A DNA stretch of 64,000 bases from Ctena decussata. Lineage: Eukaryota > Mollusca > Bivalvia > Lucinida > Lucinidae. The translations under genes and the position numbers were made by a program. Numbering within the stretch: position 1 is the stretch's first letter; every line of letters starts with the position of its first letter. Shown here one piece after another: positions 1 through 11,645 of this stretch. The stretch covers positions 106,619,842-106,683,841 of the forward strand of contig OZ022500.1 in NCBI GenBank assembly GCA_963989385.1, read 5' to 3'. The notes under the pieces are model-generated. The model saw only the letters and a program-made list of their open reading frames with translations. It was not told the origin of the DNA and did no database searches.

Positions 1-2440
1 TAAGTTGTCTACATATGCGTTTTAAATTGTATTAAAATCATTAGATGCAGAAAATATTAATGAAAAAAGTCCTTATTTGACAAGGACATTGGAATACTGA
101 GTTTGAGTACATTGACTGAATGGCAAATTGATTCGTAATTTACCTCTGCAGAAAATAAAAATGCCCTTTTGCATTTCATAAAGGCCCATACCGTTATATT
201 ATTTTTTGTATGGTTAAGCATTCGACAAATGATGCTTGAAAACAAATTGTCTGTATCTCTAGAGCAGTGCCGTTTTGTTCAGCCTATGAACTTTGCATAT
301 TGTACAGATTTTGTACCGTGTTCAGGTTATTATTATTTGTTGCCCGGCATGATTAATTAATGAGCTAGAAGACCATGCAAACTGAATAACTAACTACCCG
401 TAAATGTTCTGAACCACAATGGTCGCTGAGGGTGAGCTTTGGGAGTAGAATTTCTACACCCAGTAAGTGATTGCTGGCCATACTGGGCGGTACAAATGTG
501 GTTCTTCACTGTTTCATGCCTGTATGTGCTCCTTTTGTGATGACCAACGTTTCTTCTTCCAATTACATAATTAAAATCTAAAGTAGTTCCTTCAAGGCTT
601 CAATTTCTACACACATTAACTGATTGCTTGCCACACAGGGATTACTATTCATAATGTGGTTCTTCACTGTTACATACAAGTTTGTTCGCGTTTTATGATG
701 ACCAATGTTTCCTTCACCCATTACGTAATTATCTAAAATGGTTCCTTCAAGAGCAGAGAAATTATTCACAGGAAGAAACATTGGCTATACTCCGAATTTT
801 GGGCTACTCAAGCCTCATCAGTATTCCTGACATGATCTGGCGACGAAAGCCATAATTTGAATTTAATAAGACTGACGCATCTCTAATATGCTGTCTATGA
901 ACTGTTGTCTGGTGGCGGAGGGAATCGCCTGTTTCTCCGATTTAGTTTTCTCGGCATCGGCTACACCGGATCACATAGATAAGATAGGTGTCCTTACTTT
1001 GAAAGATTTTCCGCATTTAAACTGGAACTCTTTCTTCCGTTATTAAATGATTACATAAACCACACTTGGCATTTTGTCACCTTCGGAAAATCATAATTAT
1101 TAAATATTTAGCACGAGTTAAATGTCTGGTCAAACTTTGAGGTGGACGTTTGCTTTTTATGAGCTGAAAATCGTCTAATAATTCTTTCATGGTTTCATCT
1201 TCATATAAATTTGGTAAGTTTTGTTTTATTATATTGAATAATTCAGGATTTTTAGGGTTAAATGTAGATACATAAGTTAAAATATAGTCATCATTTTTCT
1301 CTCTTATTATTTGGACTGATGCTTCTTGTTCGACCCTTTTTTAAAATCGACGGTCCTTTTGCGCCTGGGTCTATAAGATTGTCCTTTTAATTGAATATCT
1401 TTTATTTCTTTAGTGAATGGAGTTTAATGGTATATTTATTACAGAAGTCAGTTTCATATTCTTTAAGCCGTACCTCGTTTTTAGCTTTCCATTGTTTCCT
1501 CTTCTCTCTTTGTGTTTCATACCCAACATAGTAATGAGAATTTCGTTTGCTCTCCTGAAAGCTTTTTCAGATATTACTGATAACAATTCTTCATTTCTTC
1601 ATGGCTATCAGCCGGCAATTCTAGCCAGTCTTTGTCTGTCTTAAAATCGTCTAAAACTTGTCTTTCTCTTCTTCTTTGTTTGTCATCTGGCTCCCCAAAT
1701 ATGTTATGTATTTGCAATTCTTGTGGTATTATAATCGGTTTCTGGTTTCTCAAGACTTCATATGTTGAGGACAGTTTTTCATTCCGAAGTTTAAGCTATT
1801 ATTGTTTCTTCCTGTCATTCAGTTCTTATACCATTTATTTTCAATGGTACGTTTAATTCTCCTTGCTTCTCTCTCCCAAGTTGGTGGAATAATTCCCTGA
1901 TGTTATTACAAAGTTGTTGAGTAACTATCTGATTCTCATTATTGTAAGCTGCTTGAGTGGGAGATGGTGTAGGTGTTGCGACACCTTGAAGCGTTTGTTG
2001 TCTTTGATGATGTAGGTAAGATAGTTAATATCATATATATCTAATCAAATTTTCTTACTGGTTTAGACTCATATTCTAGATCATCGCTTTTAGTTCCTTT
2101 GGACCCCCTTTTGATACTATTCAGTCTTTGAATCGACTTTGAAACGGCACTGCCCTAGAGTTAAAGTTTGTTTTCAGGCATCGTCTGTCGAATGATTAAA
2201 GGGACTCCAATGCTTAACCATAGAAAAAGATGTAACGGTATGAGCCATTATGAAATGCAAATGGCCTTTTTATTTTCTGCAGAGGTAAATAATGATCTCT
2301 GATTTATCAATCAATGCGCCATTTTGTCAAATAACTTCAAATTTAGTATTCCAATGCCCTTGTCCAGAAAAGGATATAATTAATATTTCTGCATCTAATG
2401 ATTTCAATACAATTTACAAATCATATGTAGACATTTAATG
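1..2440. mobile_element. Inverted-repeat-flanked element containing a decayed Penelope-like segment
   Basis: About 290 bp at the left edge of the window is repeated in inverted orientation at about 2138-2438. Both copies carry the blocks GTCTACATATG, CATTAGATGCAG and TCTGCAG-AGGTAA with scattered mismatches. Between them is about 1.8 kb with a minus-strand coding remnant of GIY-YIG type. Penelope-like elements are known to carry terminal repeats in direct or inverted order, which would fit. A foldback DNA element that captured such a segment is the alternative. The left copy starts at base 1, so the true end may lie outside the window. Confidence 0.6.
860..1320 (-). pseudogene. Decayed Penelope-like C-terminal region with GIY-YIG nuclease remnant
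   Basis: Reading the minus strand, about 1312-1100 encodes a linker-like stretch (TFNPKNPELFNIIKQNLP, then LTRAKYL). A shifted frame at about 1067-865 reads KCGLC, IYVIRCSRC, then IGETGDSLRH and TVHRQHIRD. This CxxC plus IGET plus HRQ order is characteristic of the GIY-YIG endonuclease domain of Penelope-like retroelements. The tyrosine expected before IGET is a TAA stop, a second stop lies upstream, and at least one frameshift separates the blocks, so the copy is dead. No reverse transcriptase domain was found in the 1320-2060 interval, which holds only short broken frames on this strand. Confidence 0.7.
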
Positions 2441-3240
2441 GTTATAGTTAGATGCTGGCATATACAAAGGGGGCATTAGTTGCGACTTTCTCCTTTGCTC
2501 CTCCAATTCTCAACCGGTCACTCTAATGTGTAACCAACAAAATTGGACAGATTAGCACTTCTTTACGGAAACCAAAATTTTAAAACATGTCAAATCATAT
2601 TTTAGATAATTTCAGGGTCAATGCATTGGTTTGAATGCACGATATCTGTGTAAAAATCCTTATATACTATGACTTGGGAGACTGCAAATGTTTTCATCAA
2701 AATGCTATTAATTTCCGAAACACCAGTGCATTGCTCGTCAGGAAGGCTAAGAAACGATTCCGTAGAATAAGCTGCATGTGTTCCTGGAGCCGTGGAGATG
2801 AAATCAGACCTGCTTGATAGCTGTCAATTTTCTTATTATTTATATAGATCGAATGCTCAACCACCCATTTTCGACAAACAAAAGGTCCAAAGCACAAATA
2901 ACCATATGTGTCTATCGTGTGTGCATGATGATATGCTAAACTTCTAGCAAACCGCAAAATCAAATAAAATACAATATACATCACCAATTTCCACGTGTTT
3001 GCGATGGGTTCGACACACCTTCAGCACGCGAAAATTAATTCAGCCAATATGCGATAAGCAGGTGGTCTGAGATTACTCGACAAACTTCGATATGCATGGG
3101 CTATTGCATGACATTCCCCAATTTATCAATTATTTCCTCAACAAATTTATATCGCTCACGAAAGACAGAAAATGCAAAGTTTGTTTACCTTTTTGCGTCA
3201 TCGAATGCTAAACCGGATGTCGCTCAAATTGTTTCGCGTT
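2441..3240. other. Unannotated stretch
   Basis: AT-rich DNA with short frames only. I see no convincing exon borders, repeats or known motifs here. Confidence 0.5.
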
Positions 3241-3244
3241 CTTA

Positions 3245-3985
3245 ACCGATGGTTACGCATTCTTTCGTTTAGTAGGCGTGGCTCTGGGGCAGAGGCAGGT
3301 AACCTATGTGGACTTAATACTACTTGTAACAGAAAGCTTATGTTATTTTAATCATTTCTATGAAATTTCATCAAGATATACCGAAAATCTGATTTTATAT
3401 TGATTTTTTCATGATTTCATACATGTATACAGCATGTGTCAGGGGCAGATAACCACTGGGAGACAAAATTTTGATCAAGACATAAAGCTTATATCAATAT
3501 GATAAATTGTTACAAGTTTCAGAAAAATCCCTTTCGACTCTAATTTTATACATTTTTTTTCATTATTTCATACATGTATATAGCCCTAGGGCAGGGGCAG
3601 ATAATCCAGGTGGACAAATTCTGCTTATAACTGAAAGCTTATGTTACTTCGATCATTTCTGTGAAATTTCATCAAAATATTTCAAAGTGTAAAAGAACTA
3701 CAGACCAAAAACTGTTTTTAAGACCATGAAAAGGGCAATAACTCCATAAGAAGACATCGAAATTTGCCCATTAACAATCCCAACCGAGATCTTGCCAAGA
3801 CCAATGCACATGCCATGTATGAATAAAATCCGTTAATAAATACTCAAGTTATCGAACGGAAACGAAGTGCTCACGGACGGACGGACGGACGACCGGACGT
3901 ACGTACGACGGACGGACAGACACACAGACAGCCAGCGGGAAAACATAATACCCCGCCACTAACGTGTGGCGGGGTATAAAAATCG
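3245..3985. repeat. Dispersed repeat with ~140-bp internal units, GACGGACGG run and terminal hairpin
   Basis: Three related units start near 3297, 3440 and 3590, each with GGGCAGRTAA, an AAGCTTAT block and ATTTCATCAA-like text. They are followed by a GGACGGACGGACG run (3874-3918) and a hairpin at about 3949-3976 with arms ATACCCCGCCACT and its complement. The GACGGACGG run also ends the repeats at 16.2 and 29.3 kb, so these belong to a broad class common in mollusc genomes. Non-coding as far as can be seen. Confidence 0.65.
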
Positions 3986-4294
3986 GTATACAAAATACGA
4001 TTTCCTGTTCTGGTTTCCCGTCTAGCAATGCTATATAAATATAGGTGGGATAGTGATTGGGACTCCATGCCTGTACATTGTATTTTTACAATTTTATTAA
4101 ATCGAAAGCAGGTCATTTTAGTTGCCAACTAACATGACCCAAATAAGTTTTCAAACCCTTTTTATGTGAAACTGAAGGATGTTTTATTTGTTTAAAGCTG
4201 CCTAATCATGGTCATTTACAATGACGAAACTATAGTGAGAAGCTTGCAGCTATATCTCATGATAAATATTTTCATGCTGATAGAGCAATGGGGC

Positions 4295-4440
4295 CTTTAA
4301 AAGAACTCGTATAGGAAAGGATCCGCTCCCCTTTAAGAGCTATTACAAAAGGAGGCCAAAATAAACAAAAATGGCAGAGTTGTTTCCCCTTAAATTGTAT
4401 CTATACACCTTAATTTTTGTTTACAAGAATGCCAGTTTAC
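4295..4440. repeat. Dispersed repeat with ATGGCAGAGTTG block
   Basis: Contains AAAATGGCAGAGTTGTTTCC followed by a TGTATC-TACACCTTA tail. Similar text occurs near 6660-6810, 20396-20565, 23460-23560 and 44580-44660, so it is an interspersed repeat and not a gene. Confidence 0.55.
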
Positions 4441-4555
4441 AAAATCTTTAACAATGTAAACATAGAAAATTAGTATCTTATTAATGTACAAGCCAAAATA
4501 CAGCATAATCCCTATTTGACAAGAATGAAACAACATGCATAATCAAAATACTGTA

Positions 4556-4762
4556 ATGACCCTATAATTTCGAACACCCAAAAGTCTGACAGTTACTGTT
4601 CGAAAATTCTTAGAAAGTGGATTTTACACCTAATAATGCATCAAAATGGTGCTTAGTGAATGGCAAACATTGTAGACCTTGATCAAACTGGTCCTTCAGG
4701 AACAGTTTTATCTGTGTCTACAATGTTTGCTCAGTCCTGTATGTCCGAATATTTAGGGTCAG
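4556..4762. mobile_element. Short foldback element, TGACCCTA ends
   Basis: The ends read TGACCCTATAATTTCGAAC and, inverted at the right, TGTCCGAATATTTAGGGTCA. Inside, 4667-4731 folds back on itself (CAAACATTGTAGAC with its complement). A typical non-autonomous inverted-repeat element; superfamily not assignable. Confidence 0.55.
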
Positions 4763-5156
4763 TCTGGTAAATCCACATTTAAAACAAAAGAAACAAAATT
4801 GATGGATGCGGCTGGCATGTCAAGCCCACCAAAACTTTGACAAGCAGAATAGCTTAAGTATAGAATTGACAAGTTTATATGTTCAATTAATAACACTTTC
4901 CAACTTTTAGTACCAGTTCCTTTCCTGAGATGATATCTATTTTCTATAAAGTATGTCACTGTGACCTAGTTTCATGGCATAAGACCTGGTGGTGTTAGGC
5001 ATATTACACTGATGAAGTTTCAAAGGCCTGAGCACAAGATTGAAAACCAGAAATGATGATGATTTTCATGAAAGTGGGTCACTGTGATGTAGTTACATGG
5101 CAGCCAATTAAAACTAACCATACCATACCTGTCAATTAATTTTGCCATATGATACC

Positions 5157-5656
5157 TTAAGCCTTGTTCACAAGACCAAAGTTTCTTTGTGACAGAAACT
5201 TTAACTCAGAAAGTTTGCCAAACATTTTGCATTCACGGAGCAAATTATTTGTTAAAGAAAAATGTGGCATAGAATCTCTGTCAAATAAATTTTGGCAAGG
5301 AAATATTTGCTGCTGTGTTCACTCAATCAAACATTATTCGTCAAAGTTTCCTGGACAAATAAACTTTGCCCGTGTGAACCAACAATGCCACATTTTCTTT
5401 GTTAAAAATAATTTGTTCAAAATCAAGCAGATTTGATTATGAGCAAAGTTTTCTGTGTCCATCTCCAGAGCTACTTTCTTTGTTACATATTCTATGGCAA
5501 AATGTCTGTTCACACAGACAAATTTTGTTTGTCATATAAACTTTACCATATAATTTTGGCAATGAAAATTTGGCATGTTTTTCATTCACACGAGCACATT
5601 TTTCTATGACAAACCTACTCTGTCACAGAAACTTTGCCCATGTGAACGAGGCTTTA
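5157..5656. mobile_element. PIF/Harbinger-type MITE with TTA duplications
   Basis: The 494-bp element (5160-5653) begins AGCCTTGTTCACAAGACCAA and ends with the near-complement reading GCCCATGTGAACGAGGCT. It is flanked on both sides by TTA, the three-base target duplication characteristic of PIF/Harbinger transposons. The inside repeats CAAAGTTTCT-GACAGAAACTTT-like motifs in both orientations. No transposase frame. Confidence 0.7.
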
Positions 5657-6058
5657 GGACAGTAAATATTATCAGATGCACCAATACATGAACTTCAGAC
5701 AAAACAAAAAGCTCATGGCCTTAATTTTTTTCTTTTAAAGTATACTAAGGCAAGCTAACTATATCAATCTTAGGGTAAGGTTAATCGATGTGGGCAAAGA
5801 ATGATGATGGTTTAAGGTCTTAGAGTGAAAGTCAAGACATGACTGTAAAGAAATGGAGGAATGAACAGATGTACTGACAAATGCACCAACACCAAACAAG
5901 CAAGTACTTTCCAGCTTACTGCAAGTTGGCTCGACAGTAAAGATAAAGAAATAGAACAGAAGCAAAAATAAACACTGAAATTGTAACTAAGAATAAAACC
6001 AAGCAAGTACAGAAAACTCAAAGCTAAAAGAAAACTTTAAGTGTATGAACACACCACA
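5657..6058. other. Unannotated stretch
   Basis: No exon borders or repeats recognised. The two short minus-strand frames here overlap in different phases and show no protein-like pattern. Confidence 0.45.
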
Positions 6059-6239
6059 GCACTCTAGATAAGAGGGAGTATTTGATGATAATTGAGGGGT
6101 AATTTTTCTTATTTCTCATTGAAACCATATCTTGTGACCCCTCATCTGAACATGAGGGGTAACAACATATGTTTTATGCAGAATTAATAAAAAATATCCC
6201 TAATTTTCACCAAGTACTCTCTCTTATCTAGAGCTCTGC
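6059..6239. mobile_element. Palindromic MITE, GATAAGAGGG family, copy 1
   Basis: Ends CTCTAGATAAGAGGGAGTAT on the left and ACTCTCTCTTATCTAGAGCT on the right. The centre holds GTGACCCCTCATCTGAAC facing its partial complement. Further copies lie at 7402-7606, 11459-11645 and 21863-22061, with fragments near 7216-7275 and 8440-8496. Confidence 0.75.
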
Positions 6240-6639
6240 ACCACCCTGCCTTGAGAGTCATTTTGACAAGGAAGATAAATTCAGCAGCACAGCTGTTTCT
6301 ATATTCCTGTTTGGTGAATTCCTTTTCCGAAGGAGGCTATTCTAAAAGAAAAGAATTAAGAATTTGCTCTCTCCCCATCCCACCCTTCCAACCCCAACCC
6401 CACATCCTCCTGTGAGAAGGGTAATAAATTCTTTTATATCAGAGTGATCATTGGAGGTGTATCCATACACCTTAAAATCGAGCTAGCTGGAACAAGAAAA
6501 GAGCTCAAATATAAGAAAATTCTTCAAGTGAAATGTTCGTGTATGCATTCAGTTCTAATAAAAGACAGGCAATAAGATAACATTTAAATTGCCTCACATA
6601 AATGATAATAAGGAATATAGGTATATATCCATATTTTTC

Positions 6640-6810
6640 CACCATTTATACAAAGGAAACAAATTTAGGGACTTCCTGTTTGCTTCCCTGAAAGATACAG
6701 GGCCTACTCTTAAAGGAAAAATTTGCTCTAAGACGAGAGAGTTGACCCCCATTAAAAGGCAAAAATGAAAACAGCAGAGTTGCTTCACCTAAAAATGTAC
6801 CATTTCTCTC
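6640..6810. repeat. Dispersed repeat, GCAGAGTTGCTTC block
   Basis: Holds CTTCCTGTTTGCTTCCCTG, TTTGCTCTAAGACGAG, GTTGACCCCCATT and GCAGAGTTGCTTCACC in order. The same order recurs at 20396-20565, so the two are copies of one non-coding repeat. Confidence 0.55.
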
Positions 6811-7309
6811 AATGAAATTGAACAAGTTCTGTGGAAAAACAACAGCTTGAGTTTCAAACCAAACTTCCATTTTATCAACAGGTCTGTGAAAAGTATAAGC
6901 AGCAAATATCAGTCAGAAGAGTTCATCACACATCACACAGTATTCATACCCAGCCATAATTACTGTTTTGAACAGACTAACAAGTTCTGAAAAGCTGATA
7001 TTGAAATGGCATTAGACTGTCGTTAGTTACAATATTCATCTATTCATCGTATTAAGGGCAAAATTATGCTGTTATTTCACCATGCAAGTTGATCCTTTTT
7101 TCTGTTAGCAAATTTTAATTCCTCATTTAGCTATCCATGTAATAGATTGTAGTACTCAAGCAGCTGCAACCATACATTTAACTTTGTACTATATATAATA
7201 ATATGTTCATTAACAAGCTGTAGATAAGAGGAACTATTTGGTAGGGATAATTTCTATTAAATCAACATAACTCCCTCTTCTAAACTGTCTTGATGAGGAA
7301 GTTCAGCAA

Positions 7310-8445
7310 TGGGGTTACAACACATTTTCTATGCCATTCAATTTGTATCCCCTGCTGAAGTGGCTCTGATTTGATCTGAACTTGACACAAAGTACAGCTG
7401 TCCAGAGCTCTAGATAAGAGGGAGTATTTGGTGATAATTAGGGATAATTTTTGTTAATTCTGCATAAAAACATATGTTGTGACCCCTCATCTGAACCGTC
7501 TTGTTGAGACGGTTCAGATGAGGGGTCACAACATATGGTTTCGATGAGAAATAAGAAAAATTATCCTTAATTATCATCAAATACTCCCTCTTATCTAGAG
7601 CTCTGGCTGTCACTCTATTACATAAAGTTATGCCATACCAGTTCAAAGACAATAATCCATGCACTATACTGAGGTCATTCCAACAAAACTTGCAAAGCAC
7701 CTGCACACTATGGTGACATATATTGTAATGTGTTTAAATTTTAGAACACCTTTCCATTTCGAACAAATGAAAAATTAATTATTCTAGGTGTCCTAATACT
7801 TAAGCACATAAATATAGATTCATGAAATCTCAATAACTAGTAACTTGGTTATGGCTCAATTGTGGATTTTAAATCTATTCAAGGGCAATAACTCATGCAG
7901 ATCTGAGGTAATTCCAACAAAACTTGCATGTGCATCTGCATACTACAAACATATAATATTTAAGTTTCGTGGAATTTCTTTCCCTGGCTACTTAAGTCAT
8001 GACTCAATTTCTGCATTTTATATCAATTTAAGGGCAAGAACGTATGCATAGCCACTTGGACATGCACCAGCTCACTATGCTGAAGCACATTTATTGTATG
8101 TTTCATGAAATTTCATCCACTCTCTCCTTAGCTATGACTCAATGTGTGGACTTTGAATCAATTAAAGGGCAGAAATTCAAGCAATACTGAAGCCATTCCA
8201 ACACAACGTGCACATGCACTAGCACACTAGGATTATTTTTGAATTTCACCAAATTCTGTTCACTGGTTACATAGATATGGCTTCAGTCATGAGACTTCTG
8301 ATCTTGCATTCTGCTTCACTACTCTTGAGTAAAATGGTAGCAGTTTAAGTCCTATTTTGTTGGTCTAGATGCGAGTCCAGACTGGTAGATGGATGGGTGG
8401 ACAGTCAATGCCGAAAAAGCCCTCTGGCTTTGATGGGGAATAACA
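7310..8445. repeat. Tandem-unit repeat (~150 bp units), split by a MITE
   Basis: Units at about 7617-7740, 7845-7990, 7998-8120 and 8130-8270 share ATGRCTCAAT, a TCAA-TTAAGGGCA block and CATGCAC-AGC-CACTA. The last unit runs into AGACTGGTAGATGGATGGGT and CCCTCTGGCTTTGATGGGG near 8370-8445. The palindromic MITE at 7402-7606 sits inside the left part and is therefore the younger insertion. Confidence 0.55.
7402..7606. mobile_element. Near-perfect 205-bp palindromic MITE, GATAAGAGGG family, copy 2
   Basis: The first 29 bases (starting CCAGAGCTCTAGATAAG) match the last 29 exactly in inverted orientation. The centre is a 22-bp perfect stem around TGTTG (arms TGACCCCTCATCTGAACCGT and complement). 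Only a few arm mismatches remain, so this copy is the least decayed of the family in the window. It could extrude as a cruciform or make a hairpin RNA. Confidence 0.85.
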
Positions 8446-8496
8446 ACAGATATTATCCCAAAATTATTATCAAATACTCTTATCTAAAGCTCTGGA
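8440..8496. mobile_element. Right-half fragment of GATAAGAGGG-family MITE
   Basis: ATTATCAAATACTCTTATCT-AAGCTCTGG matches the right arm of the 7402-7606 copy; no left half is present. Confidence 0.55.
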
Positions 8497-8846
8497 AAAC
8501 ACTACAGATTTGACTGGGTATAGGAGCTTTTGGTCAATGTAACAGTAGGAGACATATCGTTCTAGACAAAAGATAATCAGTGATGTAAAATGATTAAATA
8601 CAGTGAACAGTTCCAATAAACTTACTTTTACTCTGTTGTTTACCAGGGCCAAAGAAATGTTAAGAATCAGTTATTCTGTTCAATGAATTTTATATGAAAT
8701 GAACATGCCATTATTTTCTTTTTATTTAGAATGTTTAGCATTATTTTGGAACTGCTGAAAACTGCAAAAAAAAGGGCCCATAACAAAGATGCCCCCGAAC
8801 ACACATACCCTCAGGCATTCAGGCATGTGCAAATAGCACAGAAATA

Positions 8847-9074
8847 TGAGCCGCAACACGACAAAACCAACAAAATGGCATGTGCATCCAGTGAAGACTC
8901 ACATCAGCCTTTGCATCTGCCCAGTCTGATCAGAGTCTTTTCTGTCGATATGGAAGTAGCTTAGACCCTTAGCTACCCTTAAGCTCACAGCAAATACTGG
9001 GCAGATGCCCAGGCTGATCTGAGTCTTTGCTGAGTGACCATGCCACTTTGTTGGTTTTGTTGTGTCATGGCTCA
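8847..9074. mobile_element. MITE with GAGCCGCGACATGACAAAAC ends, copy 1
   Basis: Ends TGAGCCGCAACACGACAAAA and the complement of GAGCCATGACACAACAAAAC. Inside are two nested stems built from GACTC-CATCAGCCT and CTGGGCA-GATGCCCAG-like blocks and a central TAGCTACCCTTAAG. Other copies: 16378-16582, 23785-24004, 24895-25132, 57494-57731 and 58071-58310. Confidence 0.8.
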
Positions 9075-9131
9075 TATCAATCTGTACAATTGCACATCCT
9101 GATCAGAAAGACTCAGAAAACTTAACATATT

Positions 9132-9375
9132 TATTTGGCTATAAGACATAACCCCCCCCCCCACACACACACCCACCCACACACCCCACCCCACCCCCAC
9201 CTTTTCAAAATCTCCCAAACACCCAAACAACCCAAACAATCTATCCATCTTGATGGATCAAGGTTTTTGAATTGTTTTGGAAGGAAAATACATATCAGTA
9301 TTAATAAGACAGATTTACATATTTGGGGATCATTCTGAAGGGGAAAATGTCCCCCCCCCCATCTTATAGGCAAAC
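9132..9375. repeat. Inverted repeat copy with C-tracts, ATTTGGCTATAAGAC ends
   Basis: The left end reads TTTGGCTATAAGACATAACC; the right end, ATCTTATAGGCAAAC, is its near complement. The inside holds C11 and an ACACAC/CACCC simple repeat (9152-9200) and a second C-run (9351-9360). It resembles the CTAGATCT/CATCTTATAG repeat seen at 12836, 13786, 17020, 21640 and 50090. Confidence 0.5.
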
Positions 9376-9379
9376 AAAA

Positions 9380-10670
9380 ATGGTATCTGACTGAGCAGTC
9401 TTAAGTTCTGGCATTTGCTATATATCCTACAACACTTTTCCTAAAGTTGCATCTCATGTAGATTTCACTAGAAAACCTAGGTGAAGATCAGCCAAAATTT
9501 TGGGTATTAAAATGGTAGTTTATTTCTCCATAAAAAGTATAATTATTGCACCTTGTAAACCCACATTCTATTCCCAGAAAGAAATTAAAATTTCATGCTT
9601 CTCCAAATAGTTCTCATAGAGCAGGTTTTAGTTTCATTTCCATTTAGTTTAATGAACCTATGCTATTATAATTTTGAAAATCTAGTTTCACTTGAGCCAG
9701 TAACAGGGGGTGTATACAGCCTTGCAAACAAAAATGCTGTTACATGTATATGAAAACCGAGACTGAACTTCATTCTTGTATGTATTCTTTGCTTTAAAGA
9801 ATTTTAATAGCCAAACTATAACAATGCTATTCCACACATATGTAAGTAAAGCATGTTTATTAGTGCTGTAATAATAAAACTCCTGAATGTGACCAAATCG
9901 AAATTTCAGTTTGGCCACTTTCAGGATTTTTGTGAGAAATCCATCAGTTTATCTTTTAAAATGCTGAAATTTTGTACAACTTCATAACTATGCCGCCACT
10001 CCCGGTTTAAGACGATCAAATTGTGTCCGTTGTGATTTCAAAGTACTCTGAATACCCAGAACCCAATGTATCATTCTAACTGAACAAACAGTCTTTCTTT
10101 TTCAACACCACAGCATTATTTGCCATCCACACTTGTGGCGAGTTGACAGAGGAGGCCATATTTGATCACATGGCCTCTGTCATTTTTTGGTAACCACACC
10201 TCCCAGTTTTCGATGATAGAAGATCGGTATATTCATCATGAAATGAAAAGGAACGGTTAGAGAATGTGGATATGTTATTGCACAGTGTTTCTGATTTTAG
10301 CAGATGGATTTATAATTTCTTGCTCCTACGAAAATATGCACTGCAATGAGTTTATGTGACCTACTCCTAAAATATTATGTTCATTGCGAAAAGGAGCATT
10401 GCACACGTGGGCGGGGCCTAAGTTTACTACTCTATTTGTATTGGTCGAATGCACCTACTGACGATTTTGATTTCAGATGGTTTACATTTTAGTTGCATTA
10501 TGCCATAGCAACTCCCGGGCTTATCTCAGAACTGCTCACATCGTCGAAAACCGAGTGTGTCGAATTCCGTGTGCTTTGCCATATATATGAGTAGAATACT
10601 ATTGTTAAAGTTTGGCTAACTATTCGCAAAAGCTTTGATTTTAATTTCCTAGAAATAGAAATGCTCATTT
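9380..10670. other. Unannotated stretch
   Basis: No gene recognised. A short imperfect palindrome (GACAGAGGAGGCCATATTTG and complement) lies at 10145-10188. Confidence 0.4.
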
Positions 10671-10672
10671 AC

Positions 10673-10816
10673 CAGACATGGGTATGCTGTGAGATATAAA
10701 TAAACAATGCCTCTCTGTGTCTGTTCATTTGAGATCCCACAACCAAAGACTTTGTAAAGCTCAGAAAATTATCCAAATTTTCAACAATATTTTGGCTCGT
10801 CACATCTCTAAGAATG
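10673..10816 (-). CDS. Possible internal or terminal exon, downstream of the FYVE gene
   Basis: On the minus strand a strong pyrimidine tract and acceptor (TTGCTTTTTCTTCAG) is followed by an open frame of 47 codons beginning ILRDVTSQNIVENLDNFLSF and containing MNRHREALFIYISQHTHV. It ends either at a GTAAATG donor or, reading on one codon, at TGG TAA. The frame requires two bases from a preceding exon and leaves two, so it cannot directly follow the phase-0 exon at 13764-13690; at least one exon between them would be missing. The sequence is not repeated elsewhere in the window. It may belong to the FYVE gene or be chance. Confidence 0.35.
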
Positions 10817-10916
10817 CTGAAGAAAAAGCAAGTAAAGTATCTACCCTAATTATTTGGACAAATTAACATTTCTGTAATGAACTTCTCAAGCTTTGGTCAC
10901 TGACAAGTTCATTTCT

Positions 10917-11145
10917 CACACCAGGGCCAAGTTGTTCAAAACTAACCACACTGTTAATTAATGAAACTTTCAATTTTCAGACTTACTATATGCAAAAAAG
11001 ATTGTCATTTTTTGCCGAAAAAAAAAATATGAGTAGCTTTTAAAAGCTCCTTACAATTTTGCAGCAAGAATATTAGCACAAATGGTTCTGTGTACTAGAT
11101 GACTCAATGATTCCTCCTTAAGCTAACGATGCTTCAAACAACAGG
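10917..11145. mobile_element. MITE with GGGCC-AGTTGTTCAAAAC ends
   Basis: Left CAGGGCCAAGTTGTTCAAAA; right, inverted, CAGTTCCCTGTTGTTTGAAG followed by CATCGTTAGC. Related ends occur at 44672 and 48028. No coding capacity. Confidence 0.55.
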
Positions 11146-11280
11146 GAACTGATCTGAATCTACATTTCCTATGACAGTCATGTCTAAATATTTAGGGCAA
11201 ATACAGTCAAACTGTCAGTAAATGATCATGATAAAAGTTGTTTGTTTGATGAACATGCTTACCGTGATAGAATGATTCAA

Positions 11281-11461
11281 AAACTGTAACAGAATCAAAC
11301 ACTACAGTAATACTCAGTGGATAACAAAAACTGTAACAGAATCAAACACTACAGTAATACTCAGTAGATAACAAAGACTGTAACAGAATCAAACACTACA
11401 GTAATACTCAGTGGATAACAAAAACTGTAACAGAATCAAACACTACAGTAATACTCAGTGC
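11281..11461. repeat. 47-bp tandem repeat, four copies
   Basis: CTGTAACAGAATCAAACACT recurs at 11284, 11331, 11378 and 11425, exactly 47 bases apart, with one or two changes per unit. The last unit abuts the MITE at 11459. Confidence 0.9.
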
Positions 11462-11645
11462 TCCAGATAAGAAAGGATAACAGGGATAATTCAGGGATAA
11501 CTTCCCAAATTTATCCATAAAAATAAATGTTGTGAGCTCTCATTTCAACAGTCTCGCCAAGACAATTCTAATGAGTGGTCACAACATAGGTTTCCAAAAA
11601 TATCCTTAAATTATCCCTGTTACCCCTTCTTATATGGAGCACTGA
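11459..11645. mobile_element. Palindromic MITE, GATAA family, copy 3
   Basis: Ends GTGCTCCAGATAAGAAAGG and its complement with mismatches (CTTCTTATATGGAGCAC). The centre carries GTCTCGCCAAGAC between ATTTCAAC/TTCTAATGAG arms. CAGTGCTCC at the left end lies on the final CAGTG of the 47-bp repeat, suggesting insertion into that array. Confidence 0.7.

Noticed and set aside
8600..8652. Minus-strand exon ending LALVNNRVK at a GTAAG donor
   Set aside because: Every frame meets a stop before any usable acceptor.
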